NCBI GenBank assembly: GCA_014338405.1
Contig: JTDE01000127.1
Coordinates: forward strand, 148,514 to 212,513
Reading direction: 5' to 3'
DNA: 64,000 nucleotides
From: Paragonimus skrjabini miyazakii
Taxonomy: Eukaryota; Platyhelminthes; Trematoda; Plagiorchiida; Troglotrematidae
Made by a program: the position numbers and the translations under genes. The notes beneath the pieces were generated by a model, which saw nothing but the letters and a program-made list of their open reading frames with translations, did not search any database and had not been told where the DNA came from. This document shows, piece by piece, positions 49,721 through 60,090 of this stretch. Each line of letters opens with the position of its first letter. Position 1 is the first letter of the stretch.

Positions 49721-51282
49721 GTTGTATCATACGATTGCATTCACTCCCTCGGCAACATTTTTGATGTGTACCGGCATTTAACGGATTACGAGGAAATCGG
49801 TTCACCTGCATTCAATCAGCAGACTGTCTTGATGATAATTTTAAATTTTCATTTGATTTTGCTCTGTAGAAAGACTGACCCTGATGTCTGATTTAATGAT
49901 GGTTGACCATGTTTTGTACTAAATATTTGTCTCTAAACTTAGCCATTGTAACAGTTCCCAAAAACATTTTTGTCACTCAAACAATACTTTTCCAAAAGCA
50001 AAATACCTAGTCAACAGTTTACATCGATCTCTGGCTAACATATCAGTCAACTTCTTCACGCGATTGATTATTTTACTGCATTCCTGAATTGGTCAGCAAT
50101 TAATCATTTAACTAAAAGGTGTCCTCTTGTCAACGGACTGATGATCAACTTAGCAACGTTGGGCTATTTGTAGTTCGTTTCCTGATGCTTAGTTTTGTTA
50201 AGTAGGGAAAAACTGCGGGAAAGTGACGCTCAGTTAACATTCCATATAGTGAATGCTCATTAGCGTGCGTGACAGTTTATTGATGATGATTGGACATAAC
50301 ATTGAATACTAGGCACTCACAGTCATCTATTAAACAAATAGATCACCGCGTGCATAAAGAAGAATAAATTCAGTTTACTTTCTTCGTTTAGACTGTCAAC
50401 AAAAACGTATTTACAAAACGTTTGCTCATGAACACGTTATCGATGTAAACGGAATAGTGTTTATATTAGGTTAAAAGAATCCATGTGTTGCCTGAAAACG
50501 AAAACGCTGGTAGCCGTGTCCACACAGATCCCAGCAACCACATCATACGAAAGTGTTTGTGACCGCATAAAAAGCTTTCGTTCAGACTTAAAATTGCATG
50601 ATAAAAACTTAGCGAATTTAATGTCAGACAGGTGCGTTTGAGTCACGTCACTAACTCAGAGTACTTAAAAGCAACCGGTTAAAAATTGGTTGGCACACGA
50701 GTGGCATTTTTTTAGTACACTAAGGTGTGTACACGGTCAGTTTTTCCCCGCTTTGTAATGAACTCTACCGAGTGACCCTATATACATAAACGATTTAGCA
50801 GTCGCATACAATATGGGTGCAGAGTGTCAAACACCGTTTTGACAATCAAACTCAGTGTAGTGCAACTGAATATAACGGTCCATAGTGACATCTGTGAATA
50901 CCACTGGATGCTAATTAGGTAAGCATGGCGATTTTAAGGACGCTGATTACTTTTAACTTAAGGTCACTTCATCAAACTTTATCTGTCCAAAACAATGCTG
51001 GTCGAAAATTGAGAGGGTCAAGAAAGGTTTTCGTTACAAGTAAACCGATACGTATGGCACAGCTTGGTAACAGAATTATTATTCTGAACATAACAGTAAG
51101 AAGACAGGCAGTGGAAGATGTCAGCACTGTGTATGGCCTACTAAGTACCATACAGTAACAACAAGATATATGTATGATTAGTGAAATGGGACAAGGAGTC
51201 TGAAGGCCGGAAGACTAAAAAGTCCAAATGGGGTAAAGGAATCCAGTCTTGATTGTCAGGTTCTTTGGAGTCTAAGGCTTAT
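49721..51282. other. Intergenic DNA, nothing recognised
   Basis: No gene or element was recognised. ORFs at 50461-50646 (-) and 50925-51158 (+) lack domains. Confidence 0.5.
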
Positions 51283-52080
51283 TTATGACTGTTTTTCCAC
51301 ACATATTGCTGTCTTGCGGCTGCTAATCCCTACCTTCTTAGAAAACAGGGATGGCAGATTTGTGTGACGTATTATAACACTTAATGCCATGAACTTTGAC
51401 CAGCCGGAAGTTTGCGTGAGCCTGAAACGAAATAATTAGGCCGTGCTGTCCTGTTATGAACCACTTTCAGCACATGCTCCCTTACTCTTACCTTTAAACA
51501 TCTATCTTTTCTGACGATGTAACATTCGCTGCAGCTACACGAAAACTGGTGAATACAGTGTGAGTTAGTGTGAAAAGATTGATTCACCTTGATAGAAGAC
51601 AAACGTAAATTGCGCGTTCATCTAGTGTATGCTATCTAAGCCACACTATATGTTCGTTTAGTTATTGCGGCGAAGCGTTTTATAGTTCAAAGCGAAGAAT
51701 AGCGTTTTATTGTGCACTTTGTACCAGCCAACCGTGGATAGCTTGCCTACCACTATTTGTTGCCAACTGTGTATATCGGTAATTCGCACCGAATATCCAG
51801 TATGTTGTAACGTAGTTGTAAGTATACGAAATTCGTTGGCCAGACATTCTATTAAATAAACACGTCTAGAGCGTATAAACAATGTTCCAACTAACACGCC
51901 CTTCTGCCTCAGTGATGTAGAACTTGTGAACTGAGTGTACTGACCAGGTTGGTTTTCGATACGGAAACCTTTTTGTGATTATTCATTCTTGCGACTGGTG
52001 AAAATATCTAGAAATGATGATAACCCGCCATTTTTGAAGATAAATGTAACAGTTAACCAATCAGACGTTCGGCGATAGTA
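51283..52080 (-). mobile_element. PLE4: 5'-truncated Penelope-like element
   Basis: From the 5' side this copy reads SSFLDIFTSRKNE (about 51980-52020), a stop, then PGQYTQFTSSTSLRQKGVLVGTLF (about 51880-51950) and LIECLANEFRILTTTLQHTG (RT C-terminal region, 51658-51897). The linker and a GIY-YIG domain follow (51381-51602), with the C-terminus GISSRKTAICVEKQS ending at a TAA at 51283-51285. RT motifs A to C are absent. It lies back to back with PLE5, which reads the other way 660 bases to the right. The sequence differs from PLE1, PLE2 and PLE3, so it is a separate family or a very old copy. Confidence 0.82.
51381..51602 (-). pseudogene. PLE4 GIY-YIG endonuclease domain
   Basis: The open stretch reads HCIHQFSCSCSECYIVRKDR, then CLKVRVREHVLKVVHN and YFVSGSRKLPAGQS. 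The family has C.Y.F.C.CG..YIGRT.RCL..R..EH. The Cys-X-Cys pair and CLK.R..EH are kept, but YIGRT is YIVRK here, so the Gly of the signature is lost. A frame change after residue 70 leads on to GISSRKTAICVEKQS at about 51285-51330. Confidence 0.82.
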
Positions 52081-52739
52081 TTGTGTGATCGATCGTTAGT
52101 AGAGATGACACAAACTAGAGGACGTCATCCAAATTACGTTAGTTTAACAGCAATGCCGAAGTTTTTTCTGTACACCGAATTGCATTGACATGAATTTTTA
52201 TCTCTGCATACATATTCCTGGCTATTGTTGTTTGGTGCTGATGAGGTAATGCAAAGTCCTGTCGTCTCTTACTCTCTGTCCAAATTTTATAAGGAATCCG
52301 CTGTTTCAACATAACATAATCCCTTCGGTGGACACAAAACTCGATTTTGTTGCACATGTTCAATCATACTTGTTTCGTAAGATGTAATGATACCTGTTTA
52401 TTGCTCGTTTCAGTGTGAGTTAAGGATGACTCAAAATGTTATCTTCAGACTCTTCTTCAAACTAAATTGATCTTGTTAGAACCATGGGACAGAAAGCTGA
52501 AAAAGACAAATTATACCGAGATGTCAACATTGTGACAGGTTTTGCATCAACATTTTTTAACTGAGCCTAACCGGCAGGTAGTAATGGCCTGCAATAGTTT
52601 AAAGGCGTGATACGGTGAATGGGACGAGTGATCCAGTCTAAACAAGCACCCCTGTCCTGGCAATAACAGCTGTTAAATTTCAAAACCGCGCGTACGCACG
52701 ATATATGTTCATGACATACTTGTAGTCACAAATAATCAG
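52081..52739. other. Spacer between two divergent PLE fragments
   Basis: No coding similarity was recognised. The minus-strand ORF at 52139-52363 has no domain. This spacer may be the pre-insertion sequence between PLE4 and PLE5. Confidence 0.45.
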
Positions 52740-52949
52740 ATGCAAGCGACACACTTGTCAAGCAGAATGAACTGTTTACATCCAAACACCCTTTACACCC
52801 TGTAAAATGGGACTAACGGCCGAATGCCGCTTCTGGATATCAGCAGAATGGATGGATCCGTTCAGTATGCTATATGTCGAAAGAATACGTGAACCGGTCA
52901 ATATCTACATTTTGACAGCTTTGTTCCACTAGGACATAAAAGAGAGTGG

Positions 52950-53246
52950 GTGAGTACGCTATTTGACCGGGCAATACGGCTTTGTACTAGTGATACCTTG
53001 GATGGTGAGCTTCACCAAGTAGGGCAGACCTCGTTAGACAGCGGTTACCCGAAAGGATTTACAAGAAAATTGAACATGAGCAACGTGCAAAACAATTTGC
53101 CACCCACAGTTTGGACGTTCTTCACCGTGAAGGCAGTGATCGTGTTCAAAACGGTCCGAATCCCCACTACCCCGGTTAGGCAACCGACGCTACCGTTCGC
53201 CAAATCAAACGTAATCTATCAATACAGATCAGAATGCGGAACATAA
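52950..53246 (+). pseudogene. PLE5 RT C-terminus into GIY-YIG start
   Basis: This 98-codon frame joins two domains without a stop. STLFDRAIRLCTSDTLDGEL (residues 2-21) and LDSGYPKGF (residues 29-37) are the family's RT end (L..RA..IC..DTL..E....NGYP..FI). PFAKSNVIYQYRSECGT at the end is the beginning of the GIY-YIG domain (Y.F.C.CG). The family's linker between the two is longer, so part may be deleted. It stops where YIG would be expected. Confidence 0.8.
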
Positions 53247-53397
53247 TAGAGCATCAGCTTGGAACCAGGATTGTCGAACAATTGCCGAAATAGGTTCAGT
53301 AAACGGTTAGGCAATCAGGCAACTTGACAGCAAACACCCGGAGGAGCCAGAGTCATCGATTGACAAGGATCACTTGATGACGCAACATGTGATTGAG

Positions 53398-53815
53398 TCA
53401 TCAAAATCATTTCATGTTCTGTTCTCGACTCGAAACAAACACTTGTTACAGTATGTCAGAGCCACTGGAATCAGACACCGTCACCCCACTTTGTGCGTAC
53501 AAAAGAGCCGTTTGTGACGTTGATGCTGTCTTGGTAGCAACCGAACTGGTTTTGAACTTTTGCTGTTTGTGATCGTTTTGTGGTTTGGAATTTCGTACAT
53601 TTGAACTCATCAAAATCATTTCATGTTCTGTTCTCGACTCGAAACAAACACTTACAACAGTATGTCAGAGCCACTTGAATCAGACACCGTCACCCCACTT
53701 TGTGCGTACAAAAGAGCCGTTTGTGACATTGATGCTGTCTTGGTAGCAACCGAACTGGTTTTGAACTTTTGCTGTTTGTAATTTTTTAGTGACTTGGAAA
53801 TTTGCACATTTTAAC
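53398..53815 (+). repeat. 209-bp tandem duplication, two copies
   Basis: Copy 1 spans 53398-53606 and copy 2 spans 53607-53815, each 209 bases with no gaps. By eye there are 5 differences in the first 167 positions and about 10 in the last 42. Both copies carry the PLE C-terminal reading FHVLFSTRNKH...CVQKS. In another frame both also carry a 39-codon ORF that starts MSEPLESDTVTPLC and differs by a single residue. No third copy follows. Confidence 0.95.
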
Positions 53816-55958
53816 TCGTCTGCAGTAAGCACTACCAGAGGTGCGACAAAATCTGCCCTAATATTAATCGCGTCATGTCACCCTTTATTCACCTCTGTTC
53901 AAATTCGTGACGGGAAATTGTTTTTTCAAATTTCTACACAGCCCTTTTTGTTTGTGAGTTGTTTTCCCAGATTTTATCTAGTGTTGTCATTTTTGTTTTC
54001 AGTTGCTAGCTTAAACTTGACTGTCGGCGGTGTATAAACTGGATTCATTGTTTTCGAAGTGGATCTTCATATTTCACTCGTATTACTTCTTCCATACCTG
54101 TCTGAAATTACTGTTTTTACGAACGCACCGACAGGAGACATTATGCGTGTGTTCAATATGGGATAAAATGGTGTCTCCCTGGCAACTTTCCAATTTGGGA
54201 AGGCATTTTGAATAACTTCACATGAATAACCACGTGGTGGACACTGTTACATCAACCAGTTAGTCAAATGGCCAATAATACGAAAATGTTTTTGTATTCA
54301 AGGTTTTAGTCGCTCAGTTTGTGACTGTATTTAACTTCCGTTTGGTGTTTATCACATACGTACTGAATTTCTCAAACTGTCATTATGCTTAGACTGTTCT
54401 ATCTCGTCCCCAGTTTTCCATAAGAATTAATGCGGAATGAAAACCTTTAGCAGCTTGTTGGGTTTTCATAAGACTCAGTGAAAACACATTGATTTGTACC
54501 TGGTGAATTGCGGTTCCAATTCAAAAGGACGCCTCAGTTATATAATCCTCCGATGGGGTTGCCTTGAAACAATTAGGTAGCTTCATGAATTCTGGAACAA
54601 TTATATCAAAAATATATTTTGGTTTTATAAAAAAAAACCGCTTACTTAAGCACACTGGAGATCTCAGAACACCGCGACTAGTTACACGGTAGTGTAGCTG
54701 ACCAGACTAGTAAAAAGTTTGTGAATCAGTCCTAGATTTGGCACACCAAACACATCAGCCCAACTTGAGTATAATCGGTGTATTTCGTGCTCTGATTTGT
54801 TACTCTTCTGAGCATGTAGTTTGTTTACATTTTGTTGCGATTATACTTGCTTGCTGAGTCCCATAGGTTTTTTAAATTTTAATCTGCTCATTTAGCACCA
54901 GGTATCAGTTATTGAGGTATTGCTGATAATGTCAGAAACCGCTGTGTTTTTTATAGAGATGAGTAAACTTACCAAAGTAGATCCTGGCAACTTCGTTAGT
55001 CATATGCACATGTTGACTATTTTGTTAACAATGCAAAAAAGTACAAGGGTATAAAATTGAATAATGGGAAATGGCAGATCCACAAAGAGTTTATGTGAAA
55101 ATAAAAACAGATGTTAGAAGGTCGCATCATCACTGATATGGAGGATGAACACTAAAAAAATTGTTTGGTATAACGAGCAGTTCACTTTCATGCTGTTGCT
55201 TTTAAAAACGCGTTTTTTGAGGTTCATATGAAATTTATTTAGGTGGTAGTGTGATTTCATTATAAAAGTGATTTTAAAGTTTCCGTCAGTTTGTAATAAA
55301 AATAATAGGGTCGAAACCGATTTCACCAAAATCGGTTTATAAAACCAAAATTGAAGTTGTAGATTAAACCTTGAAAACGACGATCTAGATGAGAGAAAAT
55401 GAAATTAAAACCTGTATATAACGAGCGGAAATACGTAAACACTCCAACTATGCAATGAGCCTTACATTACTTTCGTTGTTGTTCGTGTATCGCGTACACA
55501 ACTAGATATTGATCTATCCAAGGTTTCTGAAAAGCATGAGTGTGCTGGAATTTAACACCGTTGGCGAGGTAAATCTAGATGGTTTTGGAATGATTGTGAC
55601 GAAAATCATTAAAAATAGATCACGGCGAATGTTAACACTTGTTTTCTGCTCAGCAAACTTGATCTTACAGCAGAATTCACCATCATCATAGACAACAATG
55701 CATCAGTTGTTCACACTGATGCTTAGCTGTCACACAACCACGAAGGTAATACAGCAAACTCTGTGTAAGAAGAGGATGGAAAAAAAGAATGGGGCAGGAA
55801 GGGACCTAACTGTTAAAAATAGCTACGTTTGTTTTCAAACATTCAACATCAAGGGGTCTACACCTTGCGAACAAACAACCGAGCTGTAAGTGAAAGTAAG
55901 GCGTCACCATCAAGACAGCCTCCTCAAGGCTTTCACTGTCCCGCGTCATTAAATGCAC
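53816..55958. other. Intergenic DNA with one perfect hairpin
   Basis: No gene was recognised. AAACCGATTT at 55314-55323 and its exact complement AAATCGGTTT at 55329-55338 form a 10-bp hairpin with loop CACCA. Bases 55700-55958 are probably the 3' untranslated end of LINE2. Confidence 0.5.
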
Positions 55959-57770
55959 TCACTTCACAGACAACTCGGACAAACAATGACAGAATTCATG
56001 CCACTGAGCTCGATTAGCTGCCATTTCACCTATCGTCTCAAGCCACCGTCTGTGAGTCGCGAGGACCTCGGCCCGGGAGATGAACCCGATTTACAGTAGC
56101 CAGCTCCTTCGAGAACGATTCCATTTATCTATTCCAGGTCATCATCTGTCCACCTCACACTTTGCGCCAGTCGGCCGCAGCGTCGGCAGAGTGTTCGGTG
56201 TGGCATCGGTGTAGCATCCTTAATACATGACCTAACCATATAAGTCTGTGAAAATCTAGTGACTGAACAAAAGAACTCGTTTGATAATCACTACCAAATA
56301 CTCACTTCTCAGATTCCTCGTTGGTGCCACCGGACGCGAGCAATTGAACGCTGACATCGATGGTCAAATATCTGTGGACAGTTCACGAACTTCTACCATG
56401 AGCGACCAGGTTTTGTTGCCATGAAGTAATACAACCCTCACTATCGCTTCACACATGCGACCTTTAAACCTCGGAGAAATGTCTCTCTGTTGTCATAAGT
56501 GTCTCGGATTAGCGAACACCGCCCTAGCCTTGGAGGTGCGCGATTGTATTTCATTGCCTGCACCACCGCCACTAATGCGGCCTCCCAGATAAACAAACCG
56601 GTCAACAACCTCCATGGCCCCATTATCTAACATCAAACCTACGTAATCATAACAATTTTGCAAAAGCACTTTGAATTTGGAAGCTGCAAAGCGCATTCCG
56701 AAGCATTTATTACAAAATGAAGCATGGTCTAGCACTGTTTGTGCTGCTTGGAAATTGTTAAACAGCAACACCTCGCCGTCAGCATAACCAAGATCTGTCA
56801 GCCTTCCACCGGATAGTGGTCAACGCCTGCATCTTGTAAATGTCGGCGGTAGTTCTCTATTCCTTCGTCTTTGGCGAACTTGAACAAAAATGGTGAAAGA
56901 AGACAGCTTTGAAGTACGCTGCTTGTGGTGTTGAAACTGTCCAACAGTTAACCGTAAACCCTAACCCGAGCGGAAGTATGGGAATAAAGCACCGACAATA
57001 TATTCACATACTTGGTCGGCACACTTCTGCGACTCCAAAATTGTAAATCGATCCACCGAATCAAACGTACCTACAGGAATACGGCGATTGTTGGCCGACG
57101 GTGCACGTGACGCTGCCCCGAAATTTGACAAAGAGTAAAGATGTCACCTATACATCCCCGGCCAGGGCGAAACCCTGCCTGTTCTTCCCTAATGTTCGCC
57201 TACAGAGCTGCAGTGAGTCGACAAAGTATAATGGATGCCAGAACCGTAAAAATGACTGGGATCAAACTAATTCCCCTATGGTTTTCACAAGAGCTCCTGA
57301 TACCTTTAGTATTTATAGGAACTAGGATCGCGTGAACCAAGCACGGGTGGATGGTTTCCGTCATCCACACAAGTTGAAACAACTGGGTCAAAGCCACTAA
57401 TAACGCCTCCCCATCTTTTTGAAAAGTGCCGGCGCGAGATCATCTGGGTCAGCAGCATTATTGCGTTTGAGAGTCGAAATGCAATTGCGAACCTCATTCT
57501 CAATGGGCGGTTCTAGATATGCCGACCAGGGCGTTATATCACAAGTTTGTTGCAGCGACACAATAGAAGCGGGAGGTCAGTTAAGTTGACCCTCAAAGTG
57601 TTCCGCCCACGCTGTAACCTTCTGGACTTACTATAGATTAGTGTGCCATCTGCATCGCTGACAGCTTCCCTGACAGAAGGTCGCCTGGGACAAGTTGCTC
57701 GGATAAACCTGAAGAGTTTACCGGTGTTTCCTGAAGCAAAAGCGATCTCCATTTCCCTAACTTCCTCCAT
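55959..57770 (-). pseudogene. LINE2 reverse transcriptase domain
   Basis: RT pieces in order: FASGNTGKLFRFIRATCPRR and SVREAVSDADGTLIYSKSRR (57534-57770); LTQLFQLVW, ILVPINTKGIRSSCENHRGIS (HRGISLIP at 57257-57280); TFDSVDRF near motif A (about 57045-57070); YADG in place of YADD (56775-56786); FGMRFAASKFKVLLQNC and YLGGRISGGG (56493-56771); RDISPRFKGR; FDHRCQRSIARVRWH; and the C-terminal WLGHVLRM to QWHEF. The second Asp of motif C is Gly, so it is catalytically dead. At least five frame changes separate the pieces. Confidence 0.92.
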
Positions 57771-58339
57771 TAATCAAGCCCCACAACCAGCCTCTAGGCC
57801 ATGTTTCAGCTTTCTACGGATATCTCTGCTCAACTTGTTATATACACTGCCAGGAGGAACCTTCCGTCTGGCTTCTAACAACTCCGTAGATTTCTCCGAG
57901 ATCCAATGCCATTTTCAACTCTCGTACCAATGTGACGCAGGCTAAAGTACCTGCTTCACAAATTGCTTGTGAAATTTCGGTCAAGCAGCCATTAGGATAT
58001 TCGGGGTGAGAGCTGCTAAGCTTGATTCCTAACCTAGTTTGTTACTTATGCTTTATCGATCGCCTAGCCAGGCTATCAACAGCTAGCCGTTGTTGTCAGT
58101 GGGGTCACTGTCCAGTAGAGATAAGAACAAAACGACAAAGCACCAACACATGATCTGACTCCAAGCATGCAAGTAGTATAAGAACAGTCTTGAATGCAGC
58201 CACGCCCCGTACAACCAACATACATGCGGTTTATTTGAGACCAGGTCTGAATAAGGGGAGGAGGACGCCAAGTAAAACAATCACGCGTACGATGTCTGAA
58301 ACCAGTGTTAGCTAAAAATAGCTTATGCCTAACGCATAT

Positions 58340-59223
58340 TTGCTACATCCGCGGGTTACCATCCGACCGGCGTGATCCTATCCCAAACCTATCACATAAA
58401 CGAGACTCGGCTTCACTACGGCGAGCGACCTGAGCTTTCATACCTCCGGTTGGTACAACCCTGTGTTTAAGCGACTTTAAAAGTAGAACGATCTGCCGAA
58501 ACGAACGCACCTTTACAATAGAGAAATGCAGCAATTGTTGGTCGGCGGTACACGTAATACTGCTCTATGCGTCGGTCGAAGGGTAGTGGCTAGATTCGAG
58601 TAAAAGATGTCCTTGACACCGACGTCACTACAGTCAGTTGGAACATAAGCCAACGCAACGAAAAGATTTTAGAAGAATTCGCCTCTAAAGCTGGACTTAA
58701 TAGAACCTGCTAAGTGAAGGGCAAAATGTCTACTGCTAACAAGGGTCTGATCTACCAACGCGGCTGCGACCGTCCTGCTGAGGACTATATCTACTCCAGC
58801 TTGACCGGTGGCGGTATCCATGAAGTCACCCAACGTGTAAAACCAGTGTCGGACAGAGTACGAGTGCTGTCAGTTCCATACGATGACTGTTGTTATGAAT
58901 TCTATTCTCTGAAACACAACAGATGTCGACGTTTGACCAGTCTAACGTTCGTGCGAGAGAGACCTGTTGACCAATCAGTTCTAGAATGCGAAAGTTGAAG
59001 GCATTATATTAATTCGCTTTCTAGGTCTAAGCAAGGGACGAAGAAGGACTGAGACTGAGTAATAAGAAATGGGACTCACCGGCACAATGTTACTATGATT
59101 AGCTACATCTATTGCGGGACTTGCAGGGTGATCACCAGAAATGGGGTTCAGGAGAGACTTGAGAGCCACGTTTGATAGGACAGTGGAGGAGGGGTCCGCA
59201 GTAGCATATTTATGGCTCTCCAC
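58340..59223 (-). pseudogene. LINE2 N-terminus and endonuclease domain
   Basis: The open start (58981-59223) reads ADPSSTVLSNVALKSLLNPI, then DVANHSNIVPVSPISYYS and LLRPLLRPRKRINIMPSTFAF, matching LINE3. The endonuclease follows across frame changes: LIGQQVSLARTLDWSNVDIC with CVSENRI (about 58915-58975), YTLGDFMDTATGQAGVDIVL (about 58780-58840), LFVALAYVPTDCSDVGVKDI (about 58605-58670) and GGMKAQVARRSEAESRLCDRF (58343-58534). These correspond to the family's SETRI, SGDP...GVGIVLS, SAYAPTD and GDMNAQVG. The Asp of GDMNAQ has become Gly. The domain nicks target DNA in intact elements. Confidence 0.9.
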
Positions 59224-59255
59224 TATGCCGTGTGCAGTAGATAGGGCGACCCGGT

Positions 59256-59282
59256 TTATATATATACATATATATATATATT
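59256..59282. repeat. TA dinucleotide run
   Basis: An almost pure TA repeat of about 27 bases with one interruption (ATACATA) lies just upstream, in element orientation, of the open N-terminus of LINE2. It is probably a microsatellite inside the element's 5' region. Confidence 0.85.
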
Positions 59283-60009
59283 GCGAGATGGCCGATGCGA
59301 TACGGAATTAGCAGTATTGTGAGTATTCATGGTTGTGTGTGGGTTGAGTTACTGCCAGGACGCCAAGACCTAGACAGGAAAACCAATATGGTTCTTAATC
59401 AAAGCCTTTGGCTCAAAAGCGTGTACCGTAAGGCAGTGAGTGGATAACAGTGTATCATAAACCGGTAATTTTTGCCGATAAAAGATGCCAACTTCGTTAC
59501 AACCCCCAGCCTGGAGGACCAGGAGACTGTAGTTTTTGCAATCTCTCCCTGTTGGCCTGCCTAACATGAGTGACTGTGTCGGTGTGTTGACCATACTGTC
59601 CAGTTTAGCCCAATAGGGCATCGAGATGCGCAAGCCGTCACACCACGTCTAGGTCCAGTCTCGATGTGACAGCAGACTTACGCACACTTCTGTAACCATC
59701 TGAGAACACCATCCATCGAAATGCAAGTGTTGAAACATATGCGCTCACTGGTGAATGTTTGCAGTACACAGGCTTGAAAAGCCCAAGAATATGGATGTCG
59801 TGATCGATCTATGTGTGTGTTACAATATCCCCCCATAATGGAAATGTTTATATTAGATGACAAAAGCGGATTCTTGGTATAAATTGTGGTAGACTTTGAG
59901 TCCCATTTAGGAAATTACCACCCTGCGAGTTACTTCATTCTTTCATTGTTTCTTAATATATTTTCTAACCCAACTATTGTTAGAAGAGACCCGATTACGA
60001 TAAATCTGG

Positions 60010-60090
60010 ACTTCGGCTGGATTCAAACTAGCGACAGAAACGTGCCCAACCGTGGCAACTTCTGCACCAGCTGAGCTGTGAAACCACGCC
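60010..60090 (-). mobile_element. tRNA-like segment, probable SINE head
   Basis: On the minus strand CAGCTCAGCTGGTGCAGAAG is a good A box, and GTTTGAATCC (complement at 60019-60028) is a good B box. They are about 40 bases apart, as in tRNA genes. I could not fold a full cloverleaf with paired acceptor ends, so a functional tRNA is unlikely. The head differs from the hammerhead-SINE copies and no hammerhead box follows. Inference: a tRNA-derived SINE of another family, or a tRNA relic. Confidence 0.42.

Larger units (their letters stand above)
52740..53815 (+). mobile_element. PLE5: 5'-truncated Penelope-like element with duplicated 3' end
   Basis: On the plus strand the order is LLDISRMDGSVQYAICRKNT (about 52829-52889), TGA at 52890-52892, TGQYLHFDSFVPLGHKREWV, STLFDRAIRLCTSDTLDGEL (ORF 52950-53246), DSGYPKGF, and then the GIY-YIG start SNVIYQYRSECGT just before 53246. 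In another frame HLMTQHVIESSKSFHVLF follows, then QYVRATGIRHRHPTLCVQKS ends the protein. The latter part falls inside a 209-bp tandem duplication (53398-53815). RT motifs A to C are absent. PLEs are known to occur as partial tandem copies, which makes the duplication notable. Confidence 0.82.
55959..59700 (-). mobile_element. LINE2: nearly full-length non-LTR retrotransposon, decayed
   Basis: One element reads leftward for more than 3.2 kb. Order: a GC-richer 5' region (about 59223-59700, limit uncertain), a Ser/Pro-rich N-terminus (59000-59223), an apurinic-type endonuclease (58340-59000), the RT (56100-57770), and a C-terminal region reading RLIWLGHVLRM, LPGRGPRDS and RWLETIGEMAANRAQW, ending at TGA 55959-55961. 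Many frameshifts and stops are present, and RT motif C is YADG. The N-terminus is clearly related to LINE3 at 63334 and the RT to LINE1, so the three are one family or close relatives. RTE-like by wording; the clade is not certain. Confidence 0.94.

Noticed and set aside
57101..57335. Two overlapping plus-strand frames
   Set aside because: Antisense shadows of the LINE2 RT.
58714..58998. 94-codon plus-strand frame
   Set aside because: It is the antisense of the LINE2 endonuclease region, which reads clearly on the minus strand.
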